From positions 229,031 through 293,030 of the forward strand of contig NMRA01000347.1 of NCBI GenBank assembly GCA_002633005.1: a stretch of DNA of 64,000 bases, given 5' to 3'. The stretch comes from Phoronis australis. Lineage: Eukaryota; Phoronida; Phoronidae. The notes below the pieces were generated by a model that made no database searches, was not told where the DNA came from, and saw only the letters and a program-made list of their open reading frames with translations. Shown here piece after piece: positions 25,701-36,357 of this stretch. The translations under genes were made by a program, and so were the position numbers. How positions within the stretch are numbered: position 1 is the stretch's first letter; the number at the start of each line of letters is the position of its first letter.

Positions 25701-28700
25701 TTTCCCGTAGTTAGGAGACCATCTATCTGTGACGGCGAGTTGCCTACATCTAAACTTTTTGATGAAAAGCACGGTTGTCAGTAAAGCCACTATAGAGAAT
25801 CTACACGTACATGTACAACCACTCATGCTGAGAGGTGGTTGGCGCCAAATTAGCTCATCTTTTTTGGCTCTTCTACAAATGTTTTCTTACTTCTACCTGA
25901 GCTGGACTAATATCAATGAGTGTTCAAGATTTACTAGTCGATTACAATAGACATGGTCAGAGCCTAACTGACAAACTTCGTTGATATGTTTATTTCGATC
26001 GGAAGAATGCTTATCGAATCGCTGCATCCGATCAGCTCTTTAGATTTTGATGTCGTCTTATAGCGTCTCCTTTATCTATTTAATTAGGTCGTATATTTTT
26101 AAAAAGGAAATACATCGAATGTCGCATGACAGTTTCCTCATGCACATGTGCGTCCCGCACAGAACTGTTTGTGCCAACGTTTTATCTTCGAGATATACTG
26201 AAGCTGTGCTCGTTAACCTCCTAATCTGCGAATTTGGCTCTACTGTTTAGACTATGAGCAATTATACTTACTTGTATTAGTTGCGTGCAGAGCTCAAATC
26301 CAAGGTAAATCGATAATTGGGGAAACGAGTCAGTGTCTTATTTGTTAAACAAGAATTTACTCAAATTTTTTTGGTCAGGAGATTGTTGTATAATGAAAAG
26401 AAGCTGGTGAAAGTGACTTACACATAGAATTAAGTTCGACATAAAATGTGAAAAATCAAATGACGGTTAAGAAGCTCCCCGGGAGGCATTGGCAGTACAA
26501 CAGGTCGCAGGACTTCTGGGTTTCATTCTTGGAACAAGAACGTCGTGTAGAACTTATTTTTTATTCATACGCGCTCGCAATTTTTAAGTGGCATGCTCAT
26601 CATGTTGAAAGCCATTCTTTTGTCTCATGTGTTGGTTAGAATCCCCTGTTGATCCGTTAGCAACGGGGCTTTAGGTACCTTGGCAGCACATGATAACACC
26701 ATGCAAATTCCATTAGTTTCTCTAACAGAAAGTTTGACACTGAACTTCCACCGCCTTTGCCTTGATTATTACATTTTGTAACTTTGGATTACGGCTTGAC
26801 TTTACACTACGAACACCAGTACGTCATTGGCCCACACGGGCATAGTCCTGTTACCGTTGAAGCCTTTTTTCTCTTAAAACGAACACGGCTTTCCCTCATT
26901 AGTCTCACTGATAGACAATGAGCATAATTGATGCAGATGAACACTGTTCGTTTCTCAAGCATTCGCGGCAACAGTATTCGTCCACGCAGTTCAAATGCCT
27001 GGCTTAAATCGTTTGAAATACGACATAACATTTGCGTCATTTCGAAATCTCCTATTTAATGGCACAGATTAAATTGTATTCTTATCCATGTCATTTAGAT
27101 GTCAAACTCGTCGATCTTCAATGTTAAGTAACTTTTTATTGCACCACATGCACATGTATAGTCAGATTAAGGTTATATTGCACTGTGCACCTGTCGAAAA
27201 GCCTGTTTATTTATCCAAGTAAATGTCTTCAAACCTTTTAATCCAGTAAAACAACATTTTTGAAACTATACAGTGTATACGTAAATAAAACAACAAAAAT
27301 GGATCACTGGAATTTTCGAATATAATTTTGCCATATATCAGATGTCAATTGTCATATCGTGTTTGATTTTACTTTGTTTCTGTTTCTGTTGACAAAGGAT
27401 GTTATTATATCCGAAAATTTCAGTGAGAAGATCCATTTTTTCTGTTTTATTTATGTATATTTATTCTACTTTTCGACACTCAAGTGTAATATCCTTTAGA
27501 GGATCTGGATCGCGTCGTTTTTTACGTTATTTCTGACACTAAAAATCCTCCAGCATTTGGTTTTTTGAAAATTTAAACCAGTGTCTCTTTAGTTTGATCA
27601 CGTTGTCAAATTTTTAGTAAAATGTATCACAAATAATAAAGGAACATTCTCTGCAACACAAGGGTATCAAAAACATGGTATGGTGATATTTCGGTTAATT
27701 TGAAAGTTCAAGACGAAATCTCTAGATTATGGTTTTCTAAATTATCTTCTTTTAAGTGTTGATTTGTATTCGAGACTATACTGGCCGTGGTCCATAAGTC
27801 ACAGAAGGCTACTGGCCGTGGTCTATTAGTCGCAGAAGGCTAGTGGCCGTGGTCCATTAGTAACAAAACTACTACTGGCCGTGGTTCATCAGTAACAAAA
27901 ATGTTAGTGGCCGAGGTCCAGAAGTCGCAGAGGGCTTTTAAAAACATTTGTATGTGACCATTTTCAGGATCAGTTTTGTTTTCGTATCTATGATATTGCA
28001 AACCGTGTTTTGTAAATGTACAAAATCCCCGTGCTAATACTTGCTCATTTCCATGGTATGCGACATCGTTGGCTTATTTTGCGAACTCAGTCATAGAATA
28101 GAGCATACGTTTAAAACAGTGAAATTGGATGTCCAAATGTGTGATAATGTACGTAATATTTCCACAGGTTGTATTATGTCATAGAGGCACGCACAGTTAT
28201 TTATTTGTACACACTGGCTATAAATTAAAGGCAAATGTTTGAATTTATGAGCGTCATCTGTTGGTGAAATTTGGAACTTTCATTGCAAACATATCAATGT
28301 TGGTTTTAAGATGTAAACAGTAATGTATTACCATACGCACAATGTCGCCAATTAATTTGGTATCACGTTCACAAATCTTTTATTGGTGTAATTGGAAAGC
28401 ACTTGGTGTTCGGAAAAATTCATTAAGCTCGTCCAAGAGAGTAATAAAGATTGGCTATAATATTGTAGATCTTTCATACCTTCCTCATTAAGAGCGTTTT
28501 AACAAAGTTCATTCCACGAATACAACTCTCGAGCTACTTAATGAACTGTGAAGATTTTTAATTTAACAATATCGAAGTGAACCCTTAAACGTCAATATAA
28601 AATCAATCCTATTGTTTTACCACCCTATACAGAAACTTACATAAATTGTTGTGGTTTCGTCCACCGGAAACGAACATCTTCAGAATGTTAGAATGGTTGA

Positions 28701-31700
28701 GTTCATTGCACTGTTGATGCTGTTGATTTGTTTTTTTTAAGAGAAATCGTATTTTCAGAAAAACAACAGATCGGTTGCCGTAGTTATGCTATACGAAAAA
28801 AGAACTTCTCCAGCCGCCTTATTCTCCCGTAAAACTGTTTCACAGACGACGCTCCACCGTCTTCACCATTTTAGGCAAAATTTTTAAAGTTTGACAAGGG
28901 ACTCACTCTGCGCTCGTGGGTACACTTAAGTTATTAATAATACTGTATATTTCGGATTTCAAAGGATATCGCCAGATTCATCCAGAATACACAAACACTA
29001 ATCTGTGCAGAACGCATAGTCGTTTTCTTGCTAGTGGAAGTGCCGTGAACAATAAATTTGTTGGTTTAAAAGTAGACCAATGCCTAATGAAGTTAAAATG
29101 GTTTGGTTTTGATTGCACCCAATGTGAACAGCATTTCATTTGTGGCCGTTCTGTCTACCCACCACACGTAGACTTCGGTTTTAACCGTCGTGTACAGTGC
29201 TTAAAGCGCCCCCTTACTGTGAGATATTAATCAACTCGAAGTTGTATCAAATCAACAAAATGACAATTACCTTGGAGCGAAGCCTTTGATATGAACACCA
29301 TGAATTTTGTCTCAAATTGTTACTAAATGAGATTAGAAATAATTGTTAAGCTCATAGAGAACTGGCAGCTTAGTTCGTTATTGATTGAGGCTATACAGGT
29401 AAGTTCTTCAAGGGCAGATTATTTGAAACGTTGATTATGGTTTCTTGGAATAGCAAAACGTAAATTTTCCAAGCATGTCTAAATTGCGAACATGATAAGC
29501 GCAACTTACAGCGGTTAGAATCTTTTAAAGATCAAAAGTTAGCATTGGGTGACCGAACGATTTTTATAGCCGATATTTAAAGCCGTCTTTAGAGGCACAA
29601 ACTGAAAAGAACGAAGGATGTTAATGAGAACGCCTGTAATGCAGTTGTTTACTGTGATCATGTTTGGATGCATGGGATTTTGTTGTTGGTCTCAAAATAT
29701 CATTTTAGTGAAATGGCGGGTATGCACGTCAGGCGGCGCCTCGAACACTTGATGGGGACGGACGTTGTGAAACTGAACGATAAAGCTTACATATCTACGC
29801 TTCAACAGAGGTTGCAGGAAGAGTACGAGGTACGCAGTAGTAGTGACTTAACCTCTGCTCACGTGATCTCGCGGTTTTTTGCGTGAATGCAGTGTAGTGG
29901 TCATGCATTTTCCCAATAGGGTAGCCTCGGGTTTTTTCGCCTCCCTTGAGTCGACGGAAATTCCCGAGGTGCGCTGGACAATAGTTATTCGTTTACATGT
30001 ATATTCCACTGCTTGTAACTTACTTCGTATGTGATGGCGGTAGGTCGAATGTACAGTGTATGTCGAATGCCGAATGCTGTCTGTACATTTAAAAAATAGA
30101 TTTTGTTTTGAAGCTCTTGAATGAGCGAGTTCCAGTCTTGCATATGAATTAAACTCAACTCAAATACCCGGTGTTCGTGGTTTCCCATCTTATTCCTTAG
30201 AAATGACATTTTAGTACTAAGATTAGTTTTACCTCAGGCTTCTCTGGTAAGGCGGGAACAAACTCTCGAGAACAACGAAAAGCTGCGGCTGAGGAAGCTT
30301 TACTTGGAAGGTGTTATACCAAGACCCCCAGGCGAGACAGACTTTATGGAGAAAAAGAAAGGCGGGAAAAAGGAAAAGGTGATTTACAAAGTTTACCTGA
30401 ACGAGAATATGGTAACATATCTACGTTTGTATCCATTCAGGTAAAATGGCATAAAGTAAGAAGACAAACATTGGTATTAAAATCTANCCGCACTACGACT
30501 CAGTTTCCGTCGTCTGCTCCACTGTGCAATGAAGAAAATTTACTTCATTTTTTAAAGAAAATGGAACCTGAGTGACGATGAAAAAACAGAAGCTGCTCGT
30601 TAGATGGGAATTTTAATAAAAGCCTTAGTGAATCACTCAGAAACTCGCAATACTCTCTTTGTCAAACCTCATGTTAAGACGATTTTCAAAGCAATCCCCG
30701 GTCATTATTGCCAACACGAATAACGGATTTGGTCTTTTGGGCATTTTAGGACTATTTTAAATACGACAAATTTGTTAAGAATCGATGGCACAAAATATAA
30801 AACGTGTAATAAGCATTACAAAAAGAAGTAGGTTTTGCGCGCAAACGCTGTGGACCAGTACGTCTCTTAGTATGAGATTAGTAGCTGAATCGTGGTGGTG
30901 TAGTGGTAACGCACGCGCGCTCTATGCGCAAGGTCGTGAGTTTGAGTCTTTGGTACATGCAGTTTTTCCTGTTTGACACGTTCTCCGTGTTCTTTTTTGC
31001 CTTTTTTTTTGGTTAATACTTCAGGAATCAAGGAAAATATTTGATTTTTACATGTCAAAACAGAAAAATTTCCTGGGCGGGAGGGGGGCAAACCCCCCTC
31101 CCGACCTCCCCCCATTTGGTGCTATGCGCATCTACAATCGTGGTTCAGTTTGCGCAAATGTTTACAGCCGGACAAAATGTTGGGCCCCCCCTTGTGATAT
31201 CCTAGATCCGCCACTGCACAGTCATGAACCCTAACTCCACAGTTAATAAAATCAATATCGATTTCACTCTCGTAAACCTTACCTTCGAACATCACAGGGG
31301 TTGACGTTTCAGGTATGTTGTTTTTTCTACTTTTAGAAAAAACTTAAGGTGAAGGTACAGGAAGGACCCGATAAAGAAACGGGAATCTGGCCAAAAACGG
31401 GCGAAATCAAGGCAAAAGAGTCGCCACGCGGTATTGTACTGTTCGTTTTCAACAAGCTTCGTATGTCAGTGCAACATGTTGCTCCAGAATGCACAGGATC
31501 ACCTAGTTTCAGATTTCTAAAGTGACCCGTTTAAGATCTCTAATTTCAAACAATCCGTGGTTACTCAAGTGCTAACATAGTTTGCTACACAGCAGGCCAC
31601 GGGAAAAACACTGTTTGCTCACCTGTGAAGTCATCTCCCAAATCTGAAAACTCAGTTTGTTGCGTCACCAACACTGCTCCACTTTAGCGAAACAAGCAAT

Positions 31701-34541
31701 ATGGACACAAAAAGCTCGGCTCGTGAACCAAAAACACGACTCACGGACCACAAACACCACTCGTGGAACGTGAACACCGCTCACGGAGAGAAATGACGGC
31801 TCATGGACAGTAAATACGTCTCACATATCGAAAACTCGACTCACGGACACTTACTAAGTCATGTGCTAGTTTAGTGTTCATATAAATGCAGGAACCGTGT
31901 GTTTTTGGGATTCGTAGGCCGTGTTACATGTATGTAAGTAGCGGATGAGTATTCAAAGAAAATATGGATAAAGTTTACGCTAGATTGTTTGTGGTCAAAT
32001 GTCTTTTAAGGAGTTGATAAATGAAAGGGGGGCGGAACGGGAATCTTTGAGATTTCGGAATTCATTTAGTCGCTTTTGTACTATCAATATGCTCATTCGT
32101 ATACTTCACAGAGTCGAAGTCTTCTAAAGTGTGTGTCTCAATGATGCCGGAAGACGAAGAGCATTACAGACGCGCTGGTAAACAGACAACCAGCGATGGC
32201 ACAAGGCAGAGGCTAGAGGTAAACTAGCGCTGAGGCTCCCACCGTATTCGACTACTTGAACGCCAATTCCTTAAAGGACGTTTACATCAGTTTTGCACAT
32301 GTCTTTGTCATCAAGAGAATTGCACAGAGGTGTCATCTACAGTTTTTTGACTATTGTCCGACTTGATAGATCAATAAGTCATTTGCGTCTTTACTGATTC
32401 AAAAATCTGTCGCACTTCGGTTGCTTATTTTTCGAATAGTCCATTGGTTTTTGTCTTTTGACTCTTCTGAAAATCACTCTGTTCTTGTTTTATGAAAGCT
32501 CTTTACGACTGAAAGTCAGAAAATCTGTCTGGCAACTAGAAGTCAAAAGCAGAAATCCGCAGCCTTCTCAACTAGGCAGTTAGACAAAACATTTCGAGAA
32601 ACAGAAAATACAAAATAAACAACCTTTGACTTTCGGTGGTCAGGCTTCTGATTTTTGGCTTAAGTCAAGCGACAAACGGCAATAGTCTAACCATGGGAAC
32701 ACCCGCTCGAATGAGCCCCCCCAATTTGGCGAATTGAACAAAAAATGTCGGTCTCAAAGAAACAAAAAGTTCGAGTAAACGAGACAAAAGTCCACAAAGT
32801 CCACAAGAAGTCGGCGCGGATCCACAATTCGTAGGCTTGAAACTAGTCGCCCCCCTTTTTAGTCCTCATTGATTTTTGCCAGTAAAAGGTCCGCAAAATG
32901 AAAAAATTAGATCACCCCTATATTTTAGTCTGGGTGCGCGCATGCTAACGGCTGTACCAAAACCACATGATCCTAACTACATGGACGTACTTTCTGTCTG
33001 TGGCGCGTACCCGAGTAGGAGTTTTATTGGCTTTCCCTGTTCTTGTTTGTTTACTTATCACTGTTTACGTAACGTCGTACAGCCTATAAGGAAACTGAAC
33101 ACATGTGTAACGATAAATTAGAACCATGGACTTCTGTCCATACTGAAATCGGAACCCATCCGGAACACCTCGGATATTTTTGCAGCTTCAGAGGTGAACG
33201 TTTTTGGTGTACAGTGTGCAACTTCAGTCAGACGGTCAATCATTCGCTAGTCTGTACGCCAATAGAAAGCCAAATGACGCATCAAGATGACTGAGATCCG
33301 CACGTGCACCGGCAGGCAAAAAAAGCCATAACCGATGAAAAAGTTGAGGCCGCGAAACTAACCGATGTGTTCCGAATACTCATTAGAATCCTGCCACGAG
33401 TTGCAGTGTACCTGTGTCAAATCATGCACAGCTTCAAAAGTGGAAAATATCCGTTTATCTACTGGATCTTTTAAGTTTCACCCACAGTCTACTATGGCAA
33501 GCAATTAGACGACACAATATGCTGTTATTCTTCAACTTTTCTCCAATTCTATCGTTCAGAATACAATGACGTCAAGACTGGATGTATGTGCGAGTTAGCT
33601 ACGAAAAAAATTGCAGCAGTCGGGTACCGAGAATCACACGAGAACTTGAATGTCCTTTTGACAACTTCGGGAGGTGGTATGGTGGGAAAATTTCGGTTGA
33701 TCCTTACTCCAATTACGACAAATTAACATAGATCTCAACTATGGAAATTTAATCCAGCCGTGGGGTAAAATATGGCAGCGTTATTCAACGATTCAGTTAC
33801 AACATCCAGAGATTATACAATCGCCAACCACACCGCGGGTATTAGCGAACTGGGTGGTAGTGGTGGCATCTCGTTCAAAACACGGGGTAGTCGTGTGCAC
33901 CAGTGGCGCCATCTTCTGGCTAGTTGAATGGGACTTTAGCAACCGTTTGTTAGCATCACCTACATGTAGGCATCTAGGTGACATTTACGTAACAAACTCA
34001 GCATGTGACGTAAATACCCAGCACAAGGGCCTCGTCTTGGCTCTACATTCAATTTCATTGGCCACACACGGATGTCGGACACAGTAAGTACCGAGTAGGA
34101 TCGTGCGTTTGTTCAATGCACGGTGATTAATGCAAAATTTTATGCCGGACTTTTGCCGTTAGCGCCATTTTCTCTTGATCACTCTCTCTTGTTCCGTTGA
34201 TTATAACACATGCCAAAGGAACACATGCCAAAGGAACAGTATCTCCAAGGTAACCAAGGGTTTTATTTATTCTACACGTAGGCCTAACATGAAGAACGGT
34301 CCTGTTCCCCTTTTAAGTTGGGAATTTGACACTTACTGATAACGATACAACTCTCCTCTTTTTCGTGTAATATCACGGTGCTTTATCTTAATATTACATA
34401 TAATCATTCCAGGACATGCCGGAAGTAGTTGAGTGGTACGAGAACAATGATCGAGCAATGCCGAGATATTACGACGAAGACGGAAATCCACTTCCGGTCC
34501 GCTACGAGGCTCCAGTTGTTGGTGAACTTAGACAAGAAGAG
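19606..34541 (+). CDS. Unrecognised conserved-looking protein gene (5' and central part, 7 exons)
   Basis: Seven exons join in one frame: 19606-19757, 22515-22853, 29709-29829, 30238-30378, 31337-31460, 32112-32218 and 34413-34541, with phases 2,2,0,0,1,0,0 at the junctions. They give about 371 residues with no stop. The protein is highly charged and aromatic. Notable segments are FDEDPFGKRAFYRG in exon 1, a Glu/Arg-rich stretch with ETLRKHHELIEKLLAEFDLE (probable helix or coiled coil) in exon 2, EQTLENNEKLRLRKLYLEGV in exon 4, GIWPKTGEI and GIVLFVFNKL in exon 5, and WYENNDRAMPRYYDEDGNP in exon 7. No signal peptide or membrane segment is seen, so an intracellular protein is likely. The composition recalls axonemal or cytoskeletal coiled-coil proteins, but I cannot assign a family and claim no function. 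The 3' end is not found; it lies beyond 34541, perhaps partly in the assembly gap. Confidence 0.75.
19758..22514 (+). other. Intron 1 of the plus-strand gene (proposed)
   Basis: No gene is visible inside. The CATGTACATG-rich segment near 20925-20970 is a local low-complexity patch. A further small exon here cannot be excluded, because the acceptor proposed at 22514 has a weak pyrimidine tract. Confidence 0.4.
22515..22853 (+). CDS. Unrecognised plus-strand gene, exon 2 (charged, helical)
   Basis: A 113-codon segment rich in Glu, Arg and Lys, with RNERELDDEEGYAERRPQSL and ETLRKHHELIEKLLAEFDLE. The donor is GTAAGA at 22854, after two bases of a codon. Two AG sites lie upstream (22494, 22514). 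Only the second keeps the frame from exon 1 open, because the first brings a TAG within three codons. An ATG at 22561 could alternatively start a separate transcript. Confidence 0.65.
22854..29708 (+). other. Intron 2 of the plus-strand gene (proposed, 6.9 kb)
   Basis: Contains a 31-32 bp tandem array at 27780-27936 and otherwise only unsupported short open frames. The segment near 24150-24400 has repeated CCGGGT-type words but no recognised family. Confidence 0.45.
27780..27936 (+). repeat. Tandem array, five 31-32 bp units
   Basis: Five adjacent units begin (A)CTGGCCGTGGTCCAT-AGT or close variants, starting at 27780, 27811, 27842, 27874 and 27906. Units 1, 2 and 5 end in CGCAGAAGGCT-like sequence, while units 3 and 4 end in AACAAAA. 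This shows two subtypes within the array. It is a minisatellite by structure; no function is evident. Confidence 0.9.
29709..29829 (+). CDS. Unrecognised plus-strand gene, exon 3
   Basis: Acceptor ATCATTTTAG, donor GTACGC. It encodes about 40 residues including MHVRRRLEHLMG and LQQRLQEEYE, a charged amphipathic pattern. It starts with one base completing the codon from exon 2 and ends on a codon boundary. Confidence 0.7.
30238..30378 (+). CDS. Unrecognised plus-strand gene, exon 4
   Basis: Acceptor GTTTTACCTCAG, donor GTGATT (non-consensus after GT). It encodes 47 residues: VRREQTLENNEKLRLRKLYL, then a proline-rich GVIPRPPGE and a Lys/Gly-rich end (KKKGGKKEK). The reading continues directly from exon 3 (EEYE to ASLVRRE). 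Confidence 0.75.
30488..31216 (+). mobile_element. ~730 bp dispersed element, full copy in intron 4
   Basis: The segment matches the reverse complement of 55120-55803 over nearly all its length, and its last 92 bp match bases 1-92. It contains a tRNA-like part at about 30894-30970: GGTGGTGTAGTGGTAACGCA as box A and GAGTTTGAGTCTTTG as a decayed box B. It ends CTAGATCCGCCACTG. An N lies at its left edge (30487). A SINE or composite non-autonomous element is likely. No coding capacity is seen. Confidence 0.85.
31337..31460 (+). CDS. Unrecognised plus-strand gene, exon 5
   Basis: Acceptor TTCTACTTTTAG, donor GTATGT. It encodes 41 residues plus one base, with ETGIWPKTGEIKAKESPRGI followed by the hydrophobic VLFVFNKL. 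The alternation of charged and aromatic residues suggests a folded beta-type segment. Confidence 0.75.
31718..31850 (+). repeat. Degenerate ~20-21 bp tandem array
   Basis: About six and a half diverged units share CTCACGGAC or CTCGTGGAAC followed by an A-rich AAACAC-type spacer. The array is in intron 5 of the plus-strand gene. It is a decayed minisatellite by appearance. Confidence 0.65.
32112..32218 (+). CDS. Unrecognised plus-strand gene, exon 6
   Basis: Acceptor GTATACTTCACAG, donor GTAAAC. It encodes SKSSKVCVSMMPEDEEHYRR followed by AGKQTTSDGTRQRLE. The first two bases complete the codon split at exon 5. The exon ends on a codon boundary and reads straight into exon 7 (RLE to DMPEVVEW). 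Confidence 0.75.
32703..32950 (+). repeat. Dispersed repeat family GAGCCCCCC...TATATTTTAGTCTG, copy 1
   Basis: Shared blocks with 39208-39405 are GAGCCCCC(C)AATTT-GCGAATTG, ATTCGTAGGC(T/C)TGAA-CTAGT, and CCCCTATATTTTAGTCTG(G/A)GTGCGC. A third, more diverged copy is at 53790-54161. No coding frame or clear terminal repeat is seen; it is presumably a non-autonomous element. Confidence 0.7.
34413..34541 (+). CDS. Unrecognised plus-strand gene, exon 7
   Basis: Acceptor ATCATTCCAG, donor GTGAGA. It encodes 43 residues: DMPEVVEWYENNDRAMPRYY, then DEDGNPLPVRYEAP and VVGELRQEE. The exon is a clean codon multiple. The next exon is not identified; a TIR element begins 12 bp after the donor. Confidence 0.8.
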
Positions 34542-34553
34542 GTGAGAAAACCA

Positions 34554-35125
34554 CCCAGTAAACATGCAGGTACTGGGCCAATACTGGCCCTGAAATGTCT
34601 TCTGTATTGGCCCAGTGATGTAGGCCAGTACTGGCCCAATAACATTCTGCACACCTTCCCCGTATTGGCCCCGATACAAGATTGCGGTATCTAGCCAGTA
34701 AAGGACCAGTACCACGCCATTACTGGGCCAGTACACCAATAACCGGTTTCGGCCCTGTAAAGGGCCAGTATTGACAGATTGTGTTGGCCCNNNNNNNNNN
34801 NNNNNNNNNNNNNNNNNNNNNNNNNNNNNNNNNNNNNNNNNNNNNNNNNNNNNNNNNNNNNNNNNNNNNNNNNNNNNNNNNNNNNNNNNNNAAAAAAATC
34901 AAAAGTTTTAGCCTTCCTGTGGGCAAGCCTCTAACTGCCCTCTTGTGTTCAAGTCTGTGTTTACCGGTCCAATACCGGCGAGCCGCTAAGGGAAAGTTCA
35001 CTGGGTTAGTGTCGTGGGGACGGTACTGGGCCATTCGTGGCCCAGAAACGTAAACCGGTATACGGTACAAGTGTTATCAAGCAACTGAAATCCAGTACTG
35101 GGCCAATACTGTCATGTTTACTGGG
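34554..35125. mobile_element. TIR element rich in TACTGGGCCAATACTGG words, containing an assembly gap
   Basis: The ends CCCAGTAAACATG (from 34554) and CATGTTTACTGGG (to 35125) are inverted repeats, each next to TACTGGGCCAATACTG-type sequence. Many further copies of CCAGTA and GGCCCAGTA occur in both orientations inside, so the element can fold extensively. That may explain why the assembly broke here (N run 34791-34891). Confidence 0.75.
34791..34891. other. Assembly gap (101 N)
   Basis: A run of 101 unknown bases inside the TIR element. The true length is unknown. Confidence 1.
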
Positions 35126-36357
35126 CACTTAAAAAGTAGTTGGCACCTTGTATTTCATACTTTGTTCCCAGGGAGATTGTCCAGTCATAAACTTTCATCC
35201 CATATGGCAAAATTGTCGGCCATTAGCCACTATTAAGCATCATATACACCTGTAGAAAGTAGCAATAGTCCCGCATTGGACTCTCTTCTTTAGCGGAGGT
35301 AGAAAACTGTCCTACATCTATAAATCCAAGGTACACATAAATGCATTAATGAGAAATATTTACAATAGGTAATGCGCACTCAGCAGTGATTATTTGATTT
35401 TTTTGTCAAATCCTTGCTGCCTGCGTTGCAACTCAATATGGCGTGATGCATGCAAGTTTGCCTGCATTCTAACGATTAATTACATGATAGCTAGGATAGT
35501 AAGTCGTAAAATTTGCACGTGATGAAGCATGACACGTGTGTCGAATTATGGGGAAATATCTTAAACATGACAGTGGTGTAGAAAGACTTGTCATACTAAA
35601 CATCCCCATTAGGGATGCTTCTTTTCAAATTCTTAGTAAAATTTTATCGTGACTTATCACCCATGAAACCGAGGCTATCTCGGCAAAGAAAATTCATTTG
35701 CGTGGGCGTGTTTAAGATAGCTTTTGATATACCTCGTTTGACTACTATGCCCAAATTCATACCGAAAATTTCGGCTTTCCAGTCTCTAGATATTTTTATT
35801 AAACACTGTTTTGATTCCTAAGAACCCATACATTTTGGCCATTTCAGACCGTGCAAGGTTTATACACAGTTGCTAACAAGATAATTGCTTGAAGCCACAT
35901 AGGAAGAAGAAAGGACTATATTATATGGAGAAGCACCCATCGATGACGTCATTCATGAAAACGAGTCATAATATCTACACGTTTATATAGGCAAAGTTTC
36001 GCTTAATCTCAATAAAAAGAAATCACATCATAAATTGCACGAATTGCTGTTTTGTTTAAATCAAGAACCCTGATGGAACATTTTCGTTATTTATACTTTG
36101 CGTCTCACTTAAGAGACGGCAATTAGGCCATCCCAGCCAATGAGCTACACATATAGGGATGACGCCACTATACTCGCAAGCCAGACAGCGCGTGTCACGC
36201 GGTCCGCCATAACGATGATGAACGATTTGTAAACAGAAGCACGGTGGCCTTATGGAAGCCGGGGAATGTTCAGAATAAAATTTGAAATTGTAAATACTAA
36301 CAAGGTTATAAAATTTTGGTAACGTAAAACATTGTAAACCTGTGACCCACGCATTGC
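35126..36357. other. No supported gene
   Basis: No exon of either flanking gene is recognised here. The short frame at 35615-35821 has no motif support. Confidence 0.45.
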
